Below are positions 42,036 to 51,140 of a stretch of 64,000 bases of DNA, piece after piece. Origin of the DNA: an uncultured Acidobacteriota bacterium (lineage in GTDB: Bacteria; Acidobacteriota; JAAYUB01). The position numbers were made by a program, and so were the translations under genes. Position 1 is the first letter of the stretch; each line of letters begins with the position of its first letter. The notes below the pieces were generated by a model. The model made no database searches. It saw only the letters and a program-made list of their open reading frames with translations, and was not told the origin of the DNA. The DNA lies in assembly GCA_937925645.1 (NCBI GenBank), contig CALAMB010000189.1, forward strand, positions 123,569 through 187,568. Reading direction: 5' to 3'.

Positions 42036-42827
42036 TCAACCGGTCAGGGAGCCGCGGATCACCGTGACCGCCTGACCGCCCAGCTTGACGCGGTCGCCGG
42101 CCACACGTACCCGGACCACGCCGCCCCGCGCCGAGGCCTGGAAGCCGGTCATGGCGTTCTTGCCCAGGCGGGCCCGCCAGAAGGGCGCCAGGCAGCAGTG
42201 GGCGGAGCCCGTGACGGGATCTTCGTTCACGCCCACCGCCGGGGCGAAGAAGCGGGACACAAAGTCGAACCGGGGATCGTCGGCGGCCGCGGTGACGGTC
42301 ACACCCCGGACGGGCAGGCGGCGCAGCGCGGCAAAGTCGGGCTGGGCGGCCCAGACGGCGTCCTCGTTCTCCAGGAGCACGACCAGGTCATCCACGTTCC
42401 GGCCCACGTAGGTGATGCCGACACCCAACGCCTCCGCTAGTCCGTCCGGCGGCGTCACGGGTTTCTCCGGGCGGGCGGGGAAGTCCAGCTCGATCCATGC
42501 GCCGTCGGAGCGGGCGGTGAGGAGCCCGCTCCGGGTGAGGAAACGGAGCTCCCGCGCCGGGTCGGCGTACCCCTCCGTCCACAGTATGTGTGCACTGGCG
42601 AGCGTGGCGTGGCCGCACAGGTTCACTTCCACCGCGGGGGTGAACCAGCGCAGGCGGAAGCCGTCCTCCTCAGGCAGCAGGAAGGCGGTCTCGGACAGGT
42701 TCATCTCCCGCGCCACCGCCTGAAGCCACGCGTCGGGCCGGTCGGTTTCCAGCGGGCAAACGCCGGCGGGATTGCCGGCGAACGGCTGTGCGGTAAACGA
42801 ATCGGCCTGGTAAATGGGTTGGGTCAT
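42036..42827 (-). CDS. PhzF family isomerase/epimerase-like protein
   Basis: 263 residues. The N-terminus YQADSFTAQPFAGNPAGVC, catalytic-type Glu in NLSETAFLLP, LCGHATLASAH, and NEDPVTGSAHCCLAPFW match the PhzF/diaminopimelate-epimerase-like fold. Its substrate is unknown outside phenazine producers. ATG 42827 has GAGGTG 6 bp upstream; two upstream starts lie inside that signal. It is 25 bp downstream of the aminotransferase gene and probably in its operon. Confidence 0.9.
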   Translation of the reverse strand: MTQPIYQADSFTAQPFAGNPAGVCPLETDRPDAWLQAVAREMNLSETAFLLPEEDGFRLRWFTPAVEVNLCGHATLASAHILWTEGYADPARELRFLTRSGLLTARSDGAWIELDFPARPEKPVTPPDGLAEALGVGITYVGRNVDDLVVLLENEDAVWAAQPDFAALRRLPVRGVTVTAAADDPRFDFVSRFFAPAVGVNEDPVTGSAHCCLAPFWRARLGKNAMTGFQASARGGVVRVRVAGDRVKLGGQAVTVIRGSLTG

Positions 42828-42852
42828 GTCCATCACCTCATTGGGATGTCGC

Positions 42853-44076
42853 TCATGCCTTGGCGCCGCCCGCCGCAGCCTTGGATACGGCGGCCAATTG
42901 GTTGCTGATCACCCGCGCCAGCCGGCGGATGCCTTCGCGGATCCGATCCTCCGGCATGTTGGAGAAGTTGAGTCGGATCGTGTGCTCGTGTCCGCCGTTG
43001 GGAAAGAATGCCCCGCCCGGGACAAAGGCCACATTTTCAGCCAGGCTGGCCTCGAGCAGGTCGCGGGCGTTGAGCCGCTCCGGCAGCTCCACCCACAGGA
43101 ACAGGCCGCCCTGGGGGCGGGTGTAGCGGACGCCCGGCGGGAAGTGTTGATCCATCGCTTCCAGCATGACGTCGCGGCGGCGACGGTAGAGGGTGCGGAT
43201 CCGCTCGATGTTGGCGTCGAAGTCGTGACGATCCAGATAACTCTGCACCAGGCGCTGGGGCAGGGTCGAGGTGTGCAGATCGGCGCCCTGCTTCACCAAC
43301 ACGTACTTTTCCACCAGCTCTTTGGGTCCGGCCACCCAGCCCAGCCGCAGGCCGGGGCAGAAGGTCTTCGAGAACGTGCCGAGATAGACCACCTGCCCCC
43401 GCTCGTCCATGGACTGAACCGCCGGTAGCGGCGAGCCGTCGAAGGCGAGCTCGGCGTACGGACTGTCTTCGATCACGACCAACGGGTAACGCGACGCCGC
43501 CTCGAGCAGCGCCTGCCGCCGTTTCGTCGGCCAGCGGTGTCCGGAGGGGTTCTGAAAGTCGGGGACAATGTAAATCACCCGGGCGCGGGGTTCGGCGGCG
43601 AGTCGCCGAGCCAGTTCCTCGATGATCATGCCACCATCATCGGTGGGCACCTCGACGAAGCGGGGTTGGAAGACGCGGAACGCCTGAATGGCTCCGATGT
43701 AGGTGGGGCTTTCGCAGAGAATCACATCGCCGGGGTCCAGGAAGATTTTGCCGGTGAGGTCGAGGCCCTGCTGAGACCCGGAGGTGACGAGCACTTCGTC
43801 GGCGGTGCGGTGGGTTTTTCGCACCCGGTTCATCCGGGCGGCGATGATCTCGCGCAGACGCGGATCGCCCTCGGTGGTGGAATACTGGAGCACCCGGGCC
43901 CCCTCGTGCTCCAGGGCGGACGCTGCCGCCTCCTCAATCTCCCGCACGGGAAACAGCTCCGGCGCCGGCAGGCCGCCGGCGAAGGAGATGACTTCGGGAC
44001 GCGCGGTGAACTTAAGCAGTTCCCGGATCTCCGAAGCCCGGATGTCGTTCATGCGTTTGGCCATAGAAATGATCAT
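42853..44076 (-). CDS. PLP-dependent class I/II aminotransferase (2-aminoadipate type)
   Basis: 407 residues. PVISFAGGLPAPE-type opening, YSTTEGDPRLRE, SGSQQGLDL, PDFQNPSGHRW and the PLP Lys in GTFSKTFCPGLRLGW. This is the MocR-like aminotransferase branch (LysN/ArAT-like); substrates may be aromatic, adipate-type or branched amino acids. AGGAGG lies 8 bp before ATG 44076. It starts 20 bp after the mocR gene and is likely to be regulated by it. Confidence 0.9.
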   Translation of the reverse strand: MIISMAKRMNDIRASEIRELLKFTARPEVISFAGGLPAPELFPVREIEEAAASALEHEGARVLQYSTTEGDPRLREIIAARMNRVRKTHRTADEVLVTSGSQQGLDLTGKIFLDPGDVILCESPTYIGAIQAFRVFQPRFVEVPTDDGGMIIEELARRLAAEPRARVIYIVPDFQNPSGHRWPTKRRQALLEAASRYPLVVIEDSPYAELAFDGSPLPAVQSMDERGQVVYLGTFSKTFCPGLRLGWVAGPKELVEKYVLVKQGADLHTSTLPQRLVQSYLDRHDFDANIERIRTLYRRRRDVMLEAMDQHFPPGVRYTRPQGGLFLWVELPERLNARDLLEASLAENVAFVPGGAFFPNGGHEHTIRLNFSNMPEDRIREGIRRLARVISNQLAAVSKAAAGGAKA

Positions 44077-44096
44077 GATGTCTTCCTCCTGTGGGT

Positions 44097-45605
44097 TCAG
44101 ACAATGGGCCGGGTGCCCGCTGCGGCGGCGGGCCGCCGGCTGGCCGGCACTGTGGCCGACCGGATTGCGGCCATCAGCCGGTCCACCCCCGCCGCGAGCT
44201 GGTGCGGCGGTGGGTACGAAAAGTTCAGCCGCAGGCACGGCTCGCCCGGCTCTTCGGCGTAGCAGGCCCATCCTGGCAGAAACGCCACGCCGCGCTCGGC
44301 GGCCTGGGTCAGGAGCCGGGAGCGTTCCACGCCTTCGGGCAGGCGGCACCAGAAATAGAATCCACCGGACGGCTTCCGCCAGGTGACGCCGGCGTCGGTG
44401 TGGCGGCGAAGCGCCTCCTCCATCGCGTTGCGGCGCTGCGTGTAGGCCCGCCGCAGGCGGTGCAGGTGCTCGTTCATCAGGCTGCGGCGAATGAAGCGCT
44501 CCAGGACGTATTGCCCCGGCGTGTTGGAGTGCAGGTCCATGGCCTGCTTGAGGAGCGCCAGACGTCTGACCACCGGGCGCGGGGCCACGAGCCACCCCAG
44601 GCGCAAGCCCGGGAACAGCACCTTCGAGAATGTGCCCAGGTGCAGGACGAGTCCGTCGCCGTCCAGCGCCTTGAGCGACGGCACCATGGTGCCCTCGTAG
44701 CGGAGTTCGGAGTACGGGTCATCCTCGAGAACGGGCACCCCGTGGCGAGCTGCCAGCGTCAGCAGCTCGCGCCGCCGGGCCAGGCTCATCACCGCGCCCG
44801 ACGGATTCTGGAAAGTGGGCAGAGTGTAGATGAGCTTCGGGCGGACGTGCTCCAGCACCCGGGCCAGGATGTCGGTGCGCAGCCCCGCCTCGTCGATGGG
44901 CACGCCCACCAGTCGGGCTCTGGCGGACCGAAAGACCTGCAGCGCCCCGAAATACGACGGCTCCTCAACCACCACGGTGTCGCCGGGATTCACCAGCGCC
45001 CGGGCGGCCAGATCCAGCCCCTGTTGGGAACCGGACAGAATCAGCACTTCCGCGGGGCCACACGGGATGCCGCGCGCCGCCAGCCAGCCGGCCAGCGTCT
45101 CGCGCAGCGCCGTGAGCCCCTCGGTGGGGCAGTGAAGCATGAGGGCCGGCCCCGTTTCGGCGGCCAGTTCACCGAGGATCGACGTGAATTGGTTCAGGGG
45201 GAGCAGTTCAGGCGATGGCAGTCCGATGGCGAGACTGATCACATCGTCCCGTTCGGTGAGTGCGAGCAAATCGCGCACCAGCGGGTCCTGGGCGCGGGGG
45301 GATTCCTCGCGGAAGAGCTGCGGCCACGGCAGCTCGCCGCCGGTGGGCGCCGCAGCGGCAGGCAGGGTTTGGCGCACCACCACGGTTCCGCGGCCCACGT
45401 GGGCCTCGACGAGCCCGTCAGCCCGCAGCTCATCATAGGCGGTGACCACCGTGCTGCGGTTGACACCAAGGGCCTGGGCCAGCCGGCGCTCGGGCGGCAG
45501 GCGGAAGCCGTCCGGCAGCGTGCCCCCCAGGATCATGCCGCGCACCTGCCGCACGATCTGGCGGTAGATGGGCACTGCGCTGGTTCGGTCGACGGTGAGT
45601 TCCAT
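44097..45605 (-). CDS. MocR family PLP-dependent transcriptional regulator
   Basis: 502 residues. A GntR-type winged helix (about 1-75, with LPPERRLAQALG and NRSTVVTAYDEL) is fused to an aminotransferase-fold domain (about 115-490). That domain keeps LSGSQQGLDLAARA, LPTFQNPSGAV and a PLP Lys in LGTFSKVLFPGLRLGW. MocR proteins bind PLP or an amino-acid aldimine and control adjacent metabolic genes. Here the next gene is itself an aminotransferase. Repeated TCCAAT-type sites lie upstream in its own promoter. Confidence 0.92.
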   Translation of the reverse strand: MELTVDRTSAVPIYRQIVRQVRGMILGGTLPDGFRLPPERRLAQALGVNRSTVVTAYDELRADGLVEAHVGRGTVVVRQTLPAAAAPTGGELPWPQLFREESPRAQDPLVRDLLALTERDDVISLAIGLPSPELLPLNQFTSILGELAAETGPALMLHCPTEGLTALRETLAGWLAARGIPCGPAEVLILSGSQQGLDLAARALVNPGDTVVVEEPSYFGALQVFRSARARLVGVPIDEAGLRTDILARVLEHVRPKLIYTLPTFQNPSGAVMSLARRRELLTLAARHGVPVLEDDPYSELRYEGTMVPSLKALDGDGLVLHLGTFSKVLFPGLRLGWLVAPRPVVRRLALLKQAMDLHSNTPGQYVLERFIRRSLMNEHLHRLRRAYTQRRNAMEEALRRHTDAGVTWRKPSGGFYFWCRLPEGVERSRLLTQAAERGVAFLPGWACYAEEPGEPCLRLNFSYPPPHQLAAGVDRLMAAIRSATVPASRRPAAAAGTRPIV

Positions 45606-45616
45606 AGTGGTGCTCC

Positions 45617-45725
45617 ATCCAAATTGAAATTTTATCTAAATGGACCAGTCCAATACGGATTATATGTAATCCAATCAGGAGAACAACAGCCAATTATTTG
45701 GAGTTTTTTACCATCCAATCGGATG
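45617..45725 (-). promoter_or_regulatory. MocR promoter with TCCAAT-type operator repeats
   Basis: Minus-strand promoter TTGTTC (45686-45681), 16 bp, perfect TATAAT (45664-45659). Across it lie five CCAAT-like repeats on the plus strand, with CC at 45619, 45650, 45671, 45690 and 45715. The centre spacings are 31, 21, 19 and 25 bp. The last site is inside a perfect arm pair CATCC/GGATG (45712-45725). Direct repeats spaced by whole helical turns are typical of MocR operators. Function is inferred. Confidence 0.6.
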
Positions 45726-45730
45726 ATGAT

Positions 45731-45952
45731 ATGAGCCTTTGTCATTGCGCGGAGCGCTTTGAATAACGCGCCGCACCCTGAAGTGCGGTGGTTCGGCCCC
45801 GCTTTGGATTCCGGATCAGTTCGATGATTCGAGCGTGCAAGATTGGAAGGATGCAACAGCGCATTTCCCGCCGATCAAAAGCGTAGTCCCACCCGTGAAC
45901 TCCAAACCGGTTCTGCGTGGGATACAGAGAGGAAGCAATCCGGCGGATGCCG
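45731..45952. other. Intergenic stretch without a gene
   Basis: Between the MocR promoter region and the end of the TMTC-like gene. Together with the promoter region it makes about 350 bp without coding. I see no frame with a ribosome binding site, no strong hairpin with a T-tract and no tRNA-like fold. Confidence 0.4.
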
Positions 45953-47572
45953 TCACGGGCTGACCGGCTGGCCTGACCCGCGCCTGGCTTGCTCGGCACG
46001 CACCAGCAATAGCAACAATTTTGCCTTGGCATAACGGGGATTCAACCGGCAGGCGGTTTCCAGATAGGCGACGCTCTCGTCCAGACGGCCGGTCTCGATC
46101 AGAAGCACGCCGTAATTGTGATTACCGTTGGCGTCATCGGGATTGATTCTCAGGCCGCTCCGATAACACCATTCGGCTTTGTCATAGAGCTTGTTCTGGT
46201 GATAGTACAGCGCGATGTTGAACCATGCCTCGCTGTTGGCGGCGTTCACGGACAGTGCCCGCTGGTAGAGCGTTTCGCTGTTTTTCCAGTAGCCGACCTG
46301 CTGGTGGGCGCTCACGGCGTACACGAGGCACAAGACGCCGCCGGCCAGCGCGACAACTGAAGTCCGTTTGATGCGGGTCGCCACAGCGTCGACTCCCCAG
46401 ATCACGGCCACGCTCAACCCGATGGAAGGCAGGTAAGTGTAACGATCAGCCATCGCCTGGACGCCCACCTGGACCAATCCGATCACCGGCACCAGCATTC
46501 CGACAAACCAGAGCCAGCCGACCAGCAAGGCCGGCTGGGTCCACCGGAAATGAAACAGAATAGCCGTTATCGCCAACAGGGCGCCCACGGCCAGTAATGA
46601 AAGAGCCATCGGGGAGCTTTCGGGGAACGGGTAAAAGAAAGCCAGGTCAACGGGTGCGGCCATTTTGAAAATGTATTTCCAGAAGGACAAGGCGGCGTTG
46701 GCCAGTTTGTCCGCCAGGGAGATGTTCGATCCTTGCCGCAAGGCGCTCTCCTGGGCGATCAGTGTCAGGAAAACGGAAACTCCGCTGAGCATGAAGAACG
46801 GCGTCTTCTCCCACACCAGCGACAGCAGGCGCGGGAGCCATCCGGTTTCTCGGCGCGCCGAGGCGGACCCTTCCACGCCGTCATCAATGGCGGCTCGCTC
46901 CCCTCGGACGCGCCGAAGGGGCCAGCAGTCCAGTAACAGCAACACGAAGGGCACGGTGACCGCCATCGGTTTGGCCATCAGGGCCAAGGCGAACGTCCCC
47001 AAAGCGCCCCACCACCCCCAGCGCCTCCTTCTTTTTGCATACTCCCCGTACAGCAGCAGCGTCGCCAGGACGAAAAGGGCGCACAACACATCTTTTTTCT
47101 CCGAAACCCAGGCGACGGATTCCACATGCGCGGGATGAATGCCGAACACCAGCGCCACCCAGAACGGCGGCCAGAATGTGCCACTGTGCCGCCTGAAGAA
47201 GACGAACACCAGCAGCGTGGTGACCAGGTGCAGGGCGACGTTGCCCAGAATGTGTCCACCCGCCCAGTCCCCCCACAACGAATAGTCCACCGTGTGAGCC
47301 AGCCACGTCAGCGGGTGCCAGTTCATGCAGGTGAAAGAACGGAGCGCGGCGACGAATCCTTTCCAGGAAAGGCCGCCCTTCACAAGTTCGTTGTTGGTGA
47401 TGTACCCGTGGTCGTCGAAATTGATGAAGCTGTGATCGTAAACCTGGAAGTACACAGCAATTACCGCTCCCGACAGCAGCAAAAAAACCAGCATCGTATG
47501 CGCCAGACTTTCGCCTGTTGCCGCCGGGATGTTCTGTTCCCTGCTCACCGGCTTTGTGGTTGTCGATCCCAA
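45953..47572 (-). CDS. TMTC-like multi-pass membrane protein with C-terminal TPRs
   Basis: 539 residues with about ten membrane segments, then TPR repeats (about 430-530, for example AEWCYRSGLRINPDDANG). The lumenal loops have the signature order FDDHGYITNN, NWHPLTWLAHTVDYSLWG, LHLVTTLLVF, ALVFGIHPAHVESVAWVSE and AKPMAVTVPFVLLLLDCWPL. This is the TMTC/DUF1736-like layout of O-mannosyl transferases that use polyprenyl-phosphate sugars. A TTG start at 47572 with GAGAGG 5 bp upstream is preferred. It begins one base beyond the PBP7-like stop, in an operon with envelope hydrolases. Confidence 0.82.
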   Translation of the reverse strand: MGSTTTKPVSREQNIPAATGESLAHTMLVFLLLSGAVIAVYFQVYDHSFINFDDHGYITNNELVKGGLSWKGFVAALRSFTCMNWHPLTWLAHTVDYSLWGDWAGGHILGNVALHLVTTLLVFVFFRRHSGTFWPPFWVALVFGIHPAHVESVAWVSEKKDVLCALFVLATLLLYGEYAKRRRRWGWWGALGTFALALMAKPMAVTVPFVLLLLDCWPLRRVRGERAAIDDGVEGSASARRETGWLPRLLSLVWEKTPFFMLSGVSVFLTLIAQESALRQGSNISLADKLANAALSFWKYIFKMAAPVDLAFFYPFPESSPMALSLLAVGALLAITAILFHFRWTQPALLVGWLWFVGMLVPVIGLVQVGVQAMADRYTYLPSIGLSVAVIWGVDAVATRIKRTSVVALAGGVLCLVYAVSAHQQVGYWKNSETLYQRALSVNAANSEAWFNIALYYHQNKLYDKAEWCYRSGLRINPDDANGNHNYGVLLIETGRLDESVAYLETACRLNPRYAKAKLLLLLVRAEQARRGSGQPVSP

Positions 47573-47573
47573 G

Positions 47574-48479
47574 TCAACCTCTCTCGGTTTGGCTTTCGGC
47601 GGGGGATAATCCGGGCTGCCGGGTGAGCCAGCGCATGGTGCGCGAGTAGTCGCCGAAACGGGTTAAATCGCCGACGGCGCCCAAAAAGACCATGCCGATG
47701 GGCCGACCGTCCAGCGCCGCGCCGATGGCCAGGCAGTACTGGGCCGGATGGGTGTAGCCGGTCTTGGCGCCGAGCACGTCCCACGGATGGCGCCGGATGT
47801 AGGAGTCGGTGTGGCGGTACGCGATGGGCCGGCCCTTGCCGCCGACCGGAATGACGACGTACAGTTCCTTTTGGCAAGTGGATTGGAGAATCGGATTGGC
47901 CAGCACCGCCCGCAAAATGACGAGCATCTCCCGCGCGGTGGAGACATCGTTCTCGTCCAGACCGGTCGGGTCCGCGAACCGGGTGTGGTTCAGATTCATT
48001 GCCGCCGCCCGGAGCGTCATCCGGCGGGCGAACTCCTCGGGCGTCCAGCCCATGGAGCGGCCCAAGGCCACCGTGGCGACGTTGTCGGAAACCATCAGCG
48101 CGGCGTGCAGCAGGTCGCGGTGGGTGTAGGCGCAGCCGGAGCGCAGGCGTGACGGGGCGCCCCGCTTCACCAGACGGTGATCGGCCTTGGTGATGGTTTG
48201 GTCGGCGTCCAGATCCAGTCCGGCTTCGACAAGGACGAGGGCGGCCATGAGCTTGGTTAGCGATGCCACCGGCCGGGACTGGTCGGCCTCCCGGGAGTAA
48301 AGGACCTGACCCGTGCTCAGGTCGGCGACGATAGCCGCCGCCGAACGGATTCCGGGGGAAACGGCCGCCTGCGCGGCGCCGGCCGATGAGCGTGAGGCCG
48401 CTGCCGCCGATGCGTCGCTCAGGTACGGCATCGCGAATAAAAGCATGATCGGCAGCCAGTTCAAACGCGTCCGTTGCAT
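47574..48479 (-). CDS. PBP7-like D-alanyl-D-alanine endopeptidase/carboxypeptidase (S11)
   Basis: 301 residues with a signal peptide (MQRTRLNWLPIMLLFAMPYL...). The S11 active-site motifs are present: S-L-T-K (about 73), S-D-N (about 131) and K-T-G (about 236). It cuts D-Ala crosslinks or stem peptides in peptidoglycan. ATG 48479 gives the best signal peptide; an in-frame ATG at 48533 overlaps the upstream stop (TGATG) but would add a poorly fitting leader. No clear ribosome binding site. It lies between a penicillin-acylase-type gene and the TMTC-like gene. Confidence 0.88.
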   Translation of the reverse strand: MQRTRLNWLPIMLLFAMPYLSDASAAAASRSSAGAAQAAVSPGIRSAAAIVADLSTGQVLYSREADQSRPVASLTKLMAALVLVEAGLDLDADQTITKADHRLVKRGAPSRLRSGCAYTHRDLLHAALMVSDNVATVALGRSMGWTPEEFARRMTLRAAAMNLNHTRFADPTGLDENDVSTAREMLVILRAVLANPILQSTCQKELYVVIPVGGKGRPIAYRHTDSYIRRHPWDVLGAKTGYTHPAQYCLAIGAALDGRPIGMVFLGAVGDLTRFGDYSRTMRWLTRQPGLSPAESQTERG

Positions 48480-48532
48480 ACGATGAGCACTCAAAGAGAA
48501 GGTGGTATATCTAGCCAGTGCCGGGTGATCCA

Positions 48533-50983
48533 TCAGTTCGGCTGCGCCGGCGCCGGCTTCAGCGTCAGGATCCAGCGGGCCGGTCCGGGCAGCAGCGGCC
48601 CGGGGCGCCCCTCCTCCCATTCGGCGTGACCGGCGCCATAGTACGGCGATTGGGGATGGCCGCTGGGACCGCCCGGCATATGGAAGATCGCCCGTTCCTC
48701 CCGGCCCGGTGACACCACCAGCCGCTGGGATGCGCCGGCACCGGGTGACTGGAACCGGGGCATATGAGCATCTCCCGGGAGCGGTCGCGGGGTCATGTCC
48801 GCCCACTCGGCCAACAGCGGGACGGCCCCGCTCAGGAAGTGGCGGACCTTCACGTTGTTTCGGTCGCCCCAGGTGCACGTCGCCAGCGGCCGTCCATCGG
48901 CGGTCAGTTCGGCCACCACCTGGTCCACCGCGGCCAGGCAGGCCTCCGGCCAGCCGCGATACCGGGAGTCAAGCAAGTGCGGCGGCTGTTCCGTCACCAG
49001 TCGCCACAGCACGTCTTCCCATTGCCGCCGTCCCGACTCGCCGAAATCCGGGTCCGCAGCGCGGCAAGGGGCGATGAACCAGCCGTACACCTGCTCCAGC
49101 AGGGTCAGGCGATAAGCCCGCACGAGACGGTAACCGGTGGAATCGGTACTGGCGCGGCCGGTCCAGCCGGTCTCGACCAGCCGCCGGAATTCCGCCCGGT
49201 CCGGATGTCCGGCGACCGCTTCCGGCGTGAGCTGTTTCAGCACCTGGCTCCGCCAGCGGGCCAGAAACACGGCCTGGTCATCCAACTGGAGTTGCAGCAT
49301 GGCCCCCTCGTCCGCCGACGAAAGGGCGGCGAGGCCGTTGCGAATCTGGCGCGCCCGGGCGCCGAGATCGTATCCCGAATCGCCGATACGAACGAGATCA
49401 TCGCCCGCGGAGACGCGGTTGTTGGCGGTCCAGATCATCCCGGATGGCGGGTCGGACAGGCGCGGAAATTCCGCGGCGGACAGCCATCCGTCCCACCGGC
49501 AAGCGCCGTCGGCCCAGGCAACCGGCCGCCGGCCGTCGAAACCCACCCGGCGGGGAATCCGGCCGCAGATGGTCCAGCCGATGCGGCCGGTGGAGTCGGC
49601 ACACACGAAATTCTGCGGAGGAATGCCGCAGCGGGCGGCCCAATCGAGCGCCTGATCGATGTTCAGCGCGTTTTCCAGGTCCATAAGGCGAAGGTTGACG
49701 CCGTCCGGCTCATGGGCGGTCCAGCGGAGGGCGCGCAATCGACCGCGGTGGTCTTTGCCCGCCACCGGACCCCAAACAGTGTTCACGACTGTCACGTCCA
49801 CCGGATTCCCGCCCCGCACGGCGATGCGTTCCACCACTTTCTCGTACACCCGCGGACCCGCCGGCGTCAGGTAGCGATCGGGATCGCCGGGATCGGGGTT
49901 CACGATCACCCAATCCAGCCAATCGCCGTAGCTGTTGGTGAATCCCCACGCCACCCGCCGGTTGGTGCCGATGACCAGCGCGGGTGTCCCGGGCAGGGTG
50001 ACGCCGATGATCTGCCGTTCCCCGTCCTGGGCCGGCCAGGCCATGGCGGCCTGGTACCAGGTGTTGGGGAGGCGCAATCCCAAATGCATGTCGTTGGCCA
50101 GCAGAGCGCCGCCGTGGGACGTCTGCCGGCCCGCAATCGCCCAGTTGTTGCTGCCGAACCAGGCGTCAAGCGGGACGGACCGCTGGCTGACCTGCGACAG
50201 GGCCGGTGGGAAACGGCGCAGGTCGAGTATGTCGGCGGTCGGCAGGTCGGGTGCGGGCGTGCTGTCGCCCTGGAGCGGTGTGTCCCATGTCGTCCCCGGC
50301 GGGGCGAGGAAGGGTAGCAGCGACGGTGGCAACGTGTCCGTCATGACGGCCAGATCGGACTCCATCCGGTTGTCGGTATCGTGTAAGGCGAAGAACATCG
50401 CCACCAGCGCCAGCATCGTGTCCTCCGTCCGCCACGGCTGCGGCTCAGCGCGGAGAATCAGGTACTCGAACGGCGATGCACCCAGGGACGCCAAGCCGGC
50501 GTTGACGCCGGCGGTGTAGGCGTCGACGAGGCGCCGGTCATCGGGCGGCGCGGTGGCCATCGCGGCCTCCGCCCGGGACCGGAAGCGGTGGATGCGGGCC
50601 TGACGGTCCCAATCCAGCGCCGGGCCGCCCAGCAGGGCGGCCAGTTCGCCGGCCGCCTGTCGGCGCAGCAAGTCCATTTGGAAGAAGCGTTCCTGGGCGT
50701 GGAGGAATCCCAAGGCATGGGCAACATCAATTCGGGAACCGCCGCGGATCCATGGAACTCCGTGGTTGTCGCGGGACACGGTCACGGTTTCGGTCAGACC
50801 GGCGACGGGGACTGTCCCGGTCAGGATGGGACGGCTGCCGCGCACCGCAAACCAGGCCCAGCCGAAAAACAGGCCGATGACGAACATGCTGACGGATGCG
50901 GTCCAAAGAAAAACGGGACGGATCAGCCGGCGAAACGTCCGGCGGGGTCTGGCTGGCGGAAGAGTCTCGGCGGCGCTGCTCAT
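48533..50983 (-). CDS. Penicillin acylase family N-terminal nucleophile hydrolase
   Basis: 816 residues. The N-terminal membrane anchor (about 22-46) sets it in the envelope. The alpha-part contains SRDNHGVPWIRGG and GFLHAQERFFQMDLLRRQ. After a linker region the mature beta-chain nucleophile Ser lies in WFGSNNWAIAG (about 277), followed by NDMHLGLRLPNTWY and ALVIGTNRRVAWGFTNSYGD. These are family S45 signatures; auto-cleavage just before the Ser is expected. It hydrolyses amides (beta-lactams or acyl-homoserine lactones in relatives). Substrate unknown. It heads the envelope operon. Confidence 0.9.
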   Translation of the reverse strand: MSSAAETLPPARPRRTFRRLIRPVFLWTASVSMFVIGLFFGWAWFAVRGSRPILTGTVPVAGLTETVTVSRDNHGVPWIRGGSRIDVAHALGFLHAQERFFQMDLLRRQAAGELAALLGGPALDWDRQARIHRFRSRAEAAMATAPPDDRRLVDAYTAGVNAGLASLGASPFEYLILRAEPQPWRTEDTMLALVAMFFALHDTDNRMESDLAVMTDTLPPSLLPFLAPPGTTWDTPLQGDSTPAPDLPTADILDLRRFPPALSQVSQRSVPLDAWFGSNNWAIAGRQTSHGGALLANDMHLGLRLPNTWYQAAMAWPAQDGERQIIGVTLPGTPALVIGTNRRVAWGFTNSYGDWLDWVIVNPDPGDPDRYLTPAGPRVYEKVVERIAVRGGNPVDVTVVNTVWGPVAGKDHRGRLRALRWTAHEPDGVNLRLMDLENALNIDQALDWAARCGIPPQNFVCADSTGRIGWTICGRIPRRVGFDGRRPVAWADGACRWDGWLSAAEFPRLSDPPSGMIWTANNRVSAGDDLVRIGDSGYDLGARARQIRNGLAALSSADEGAMLQLQLDDQAVFLARWRSQVLKQLTPEAVAGHPDRAEFRRLVETGWTGRASTDSTGYRLVRAYRLTLLEQVYGWFIAPCRAADPDFGESGRRQWEDVLWRLVTEQPPHLLDSRYRGWPEACLAAVDQVVAELTADGRPLATCTWGDRNNVKVRHFLSGAVPLLAEWADMTPRPLPGDAHMPRFQSPGAGASQRLVVSPGREERAIFHMPGGPSGHPQSPYYGAGHAEWEEGRPGPLLPGPARWILTLKPAPAQPN

Positions 50984-51140
50984 GAAGCCGATGGTAGCGG
51001 GTCTGGTGGACGGGATGCAACCGAAAAGTGTAAGCCGACTGATCCGGCGCTAAGTGTGATAGAATCCGACCGTCATCCCATGTTGTGCCCGACACTATAA
51101 CCGGCGGGCGCCGGTGCGGGGCCGGGCGAAGAGAGGGCCC

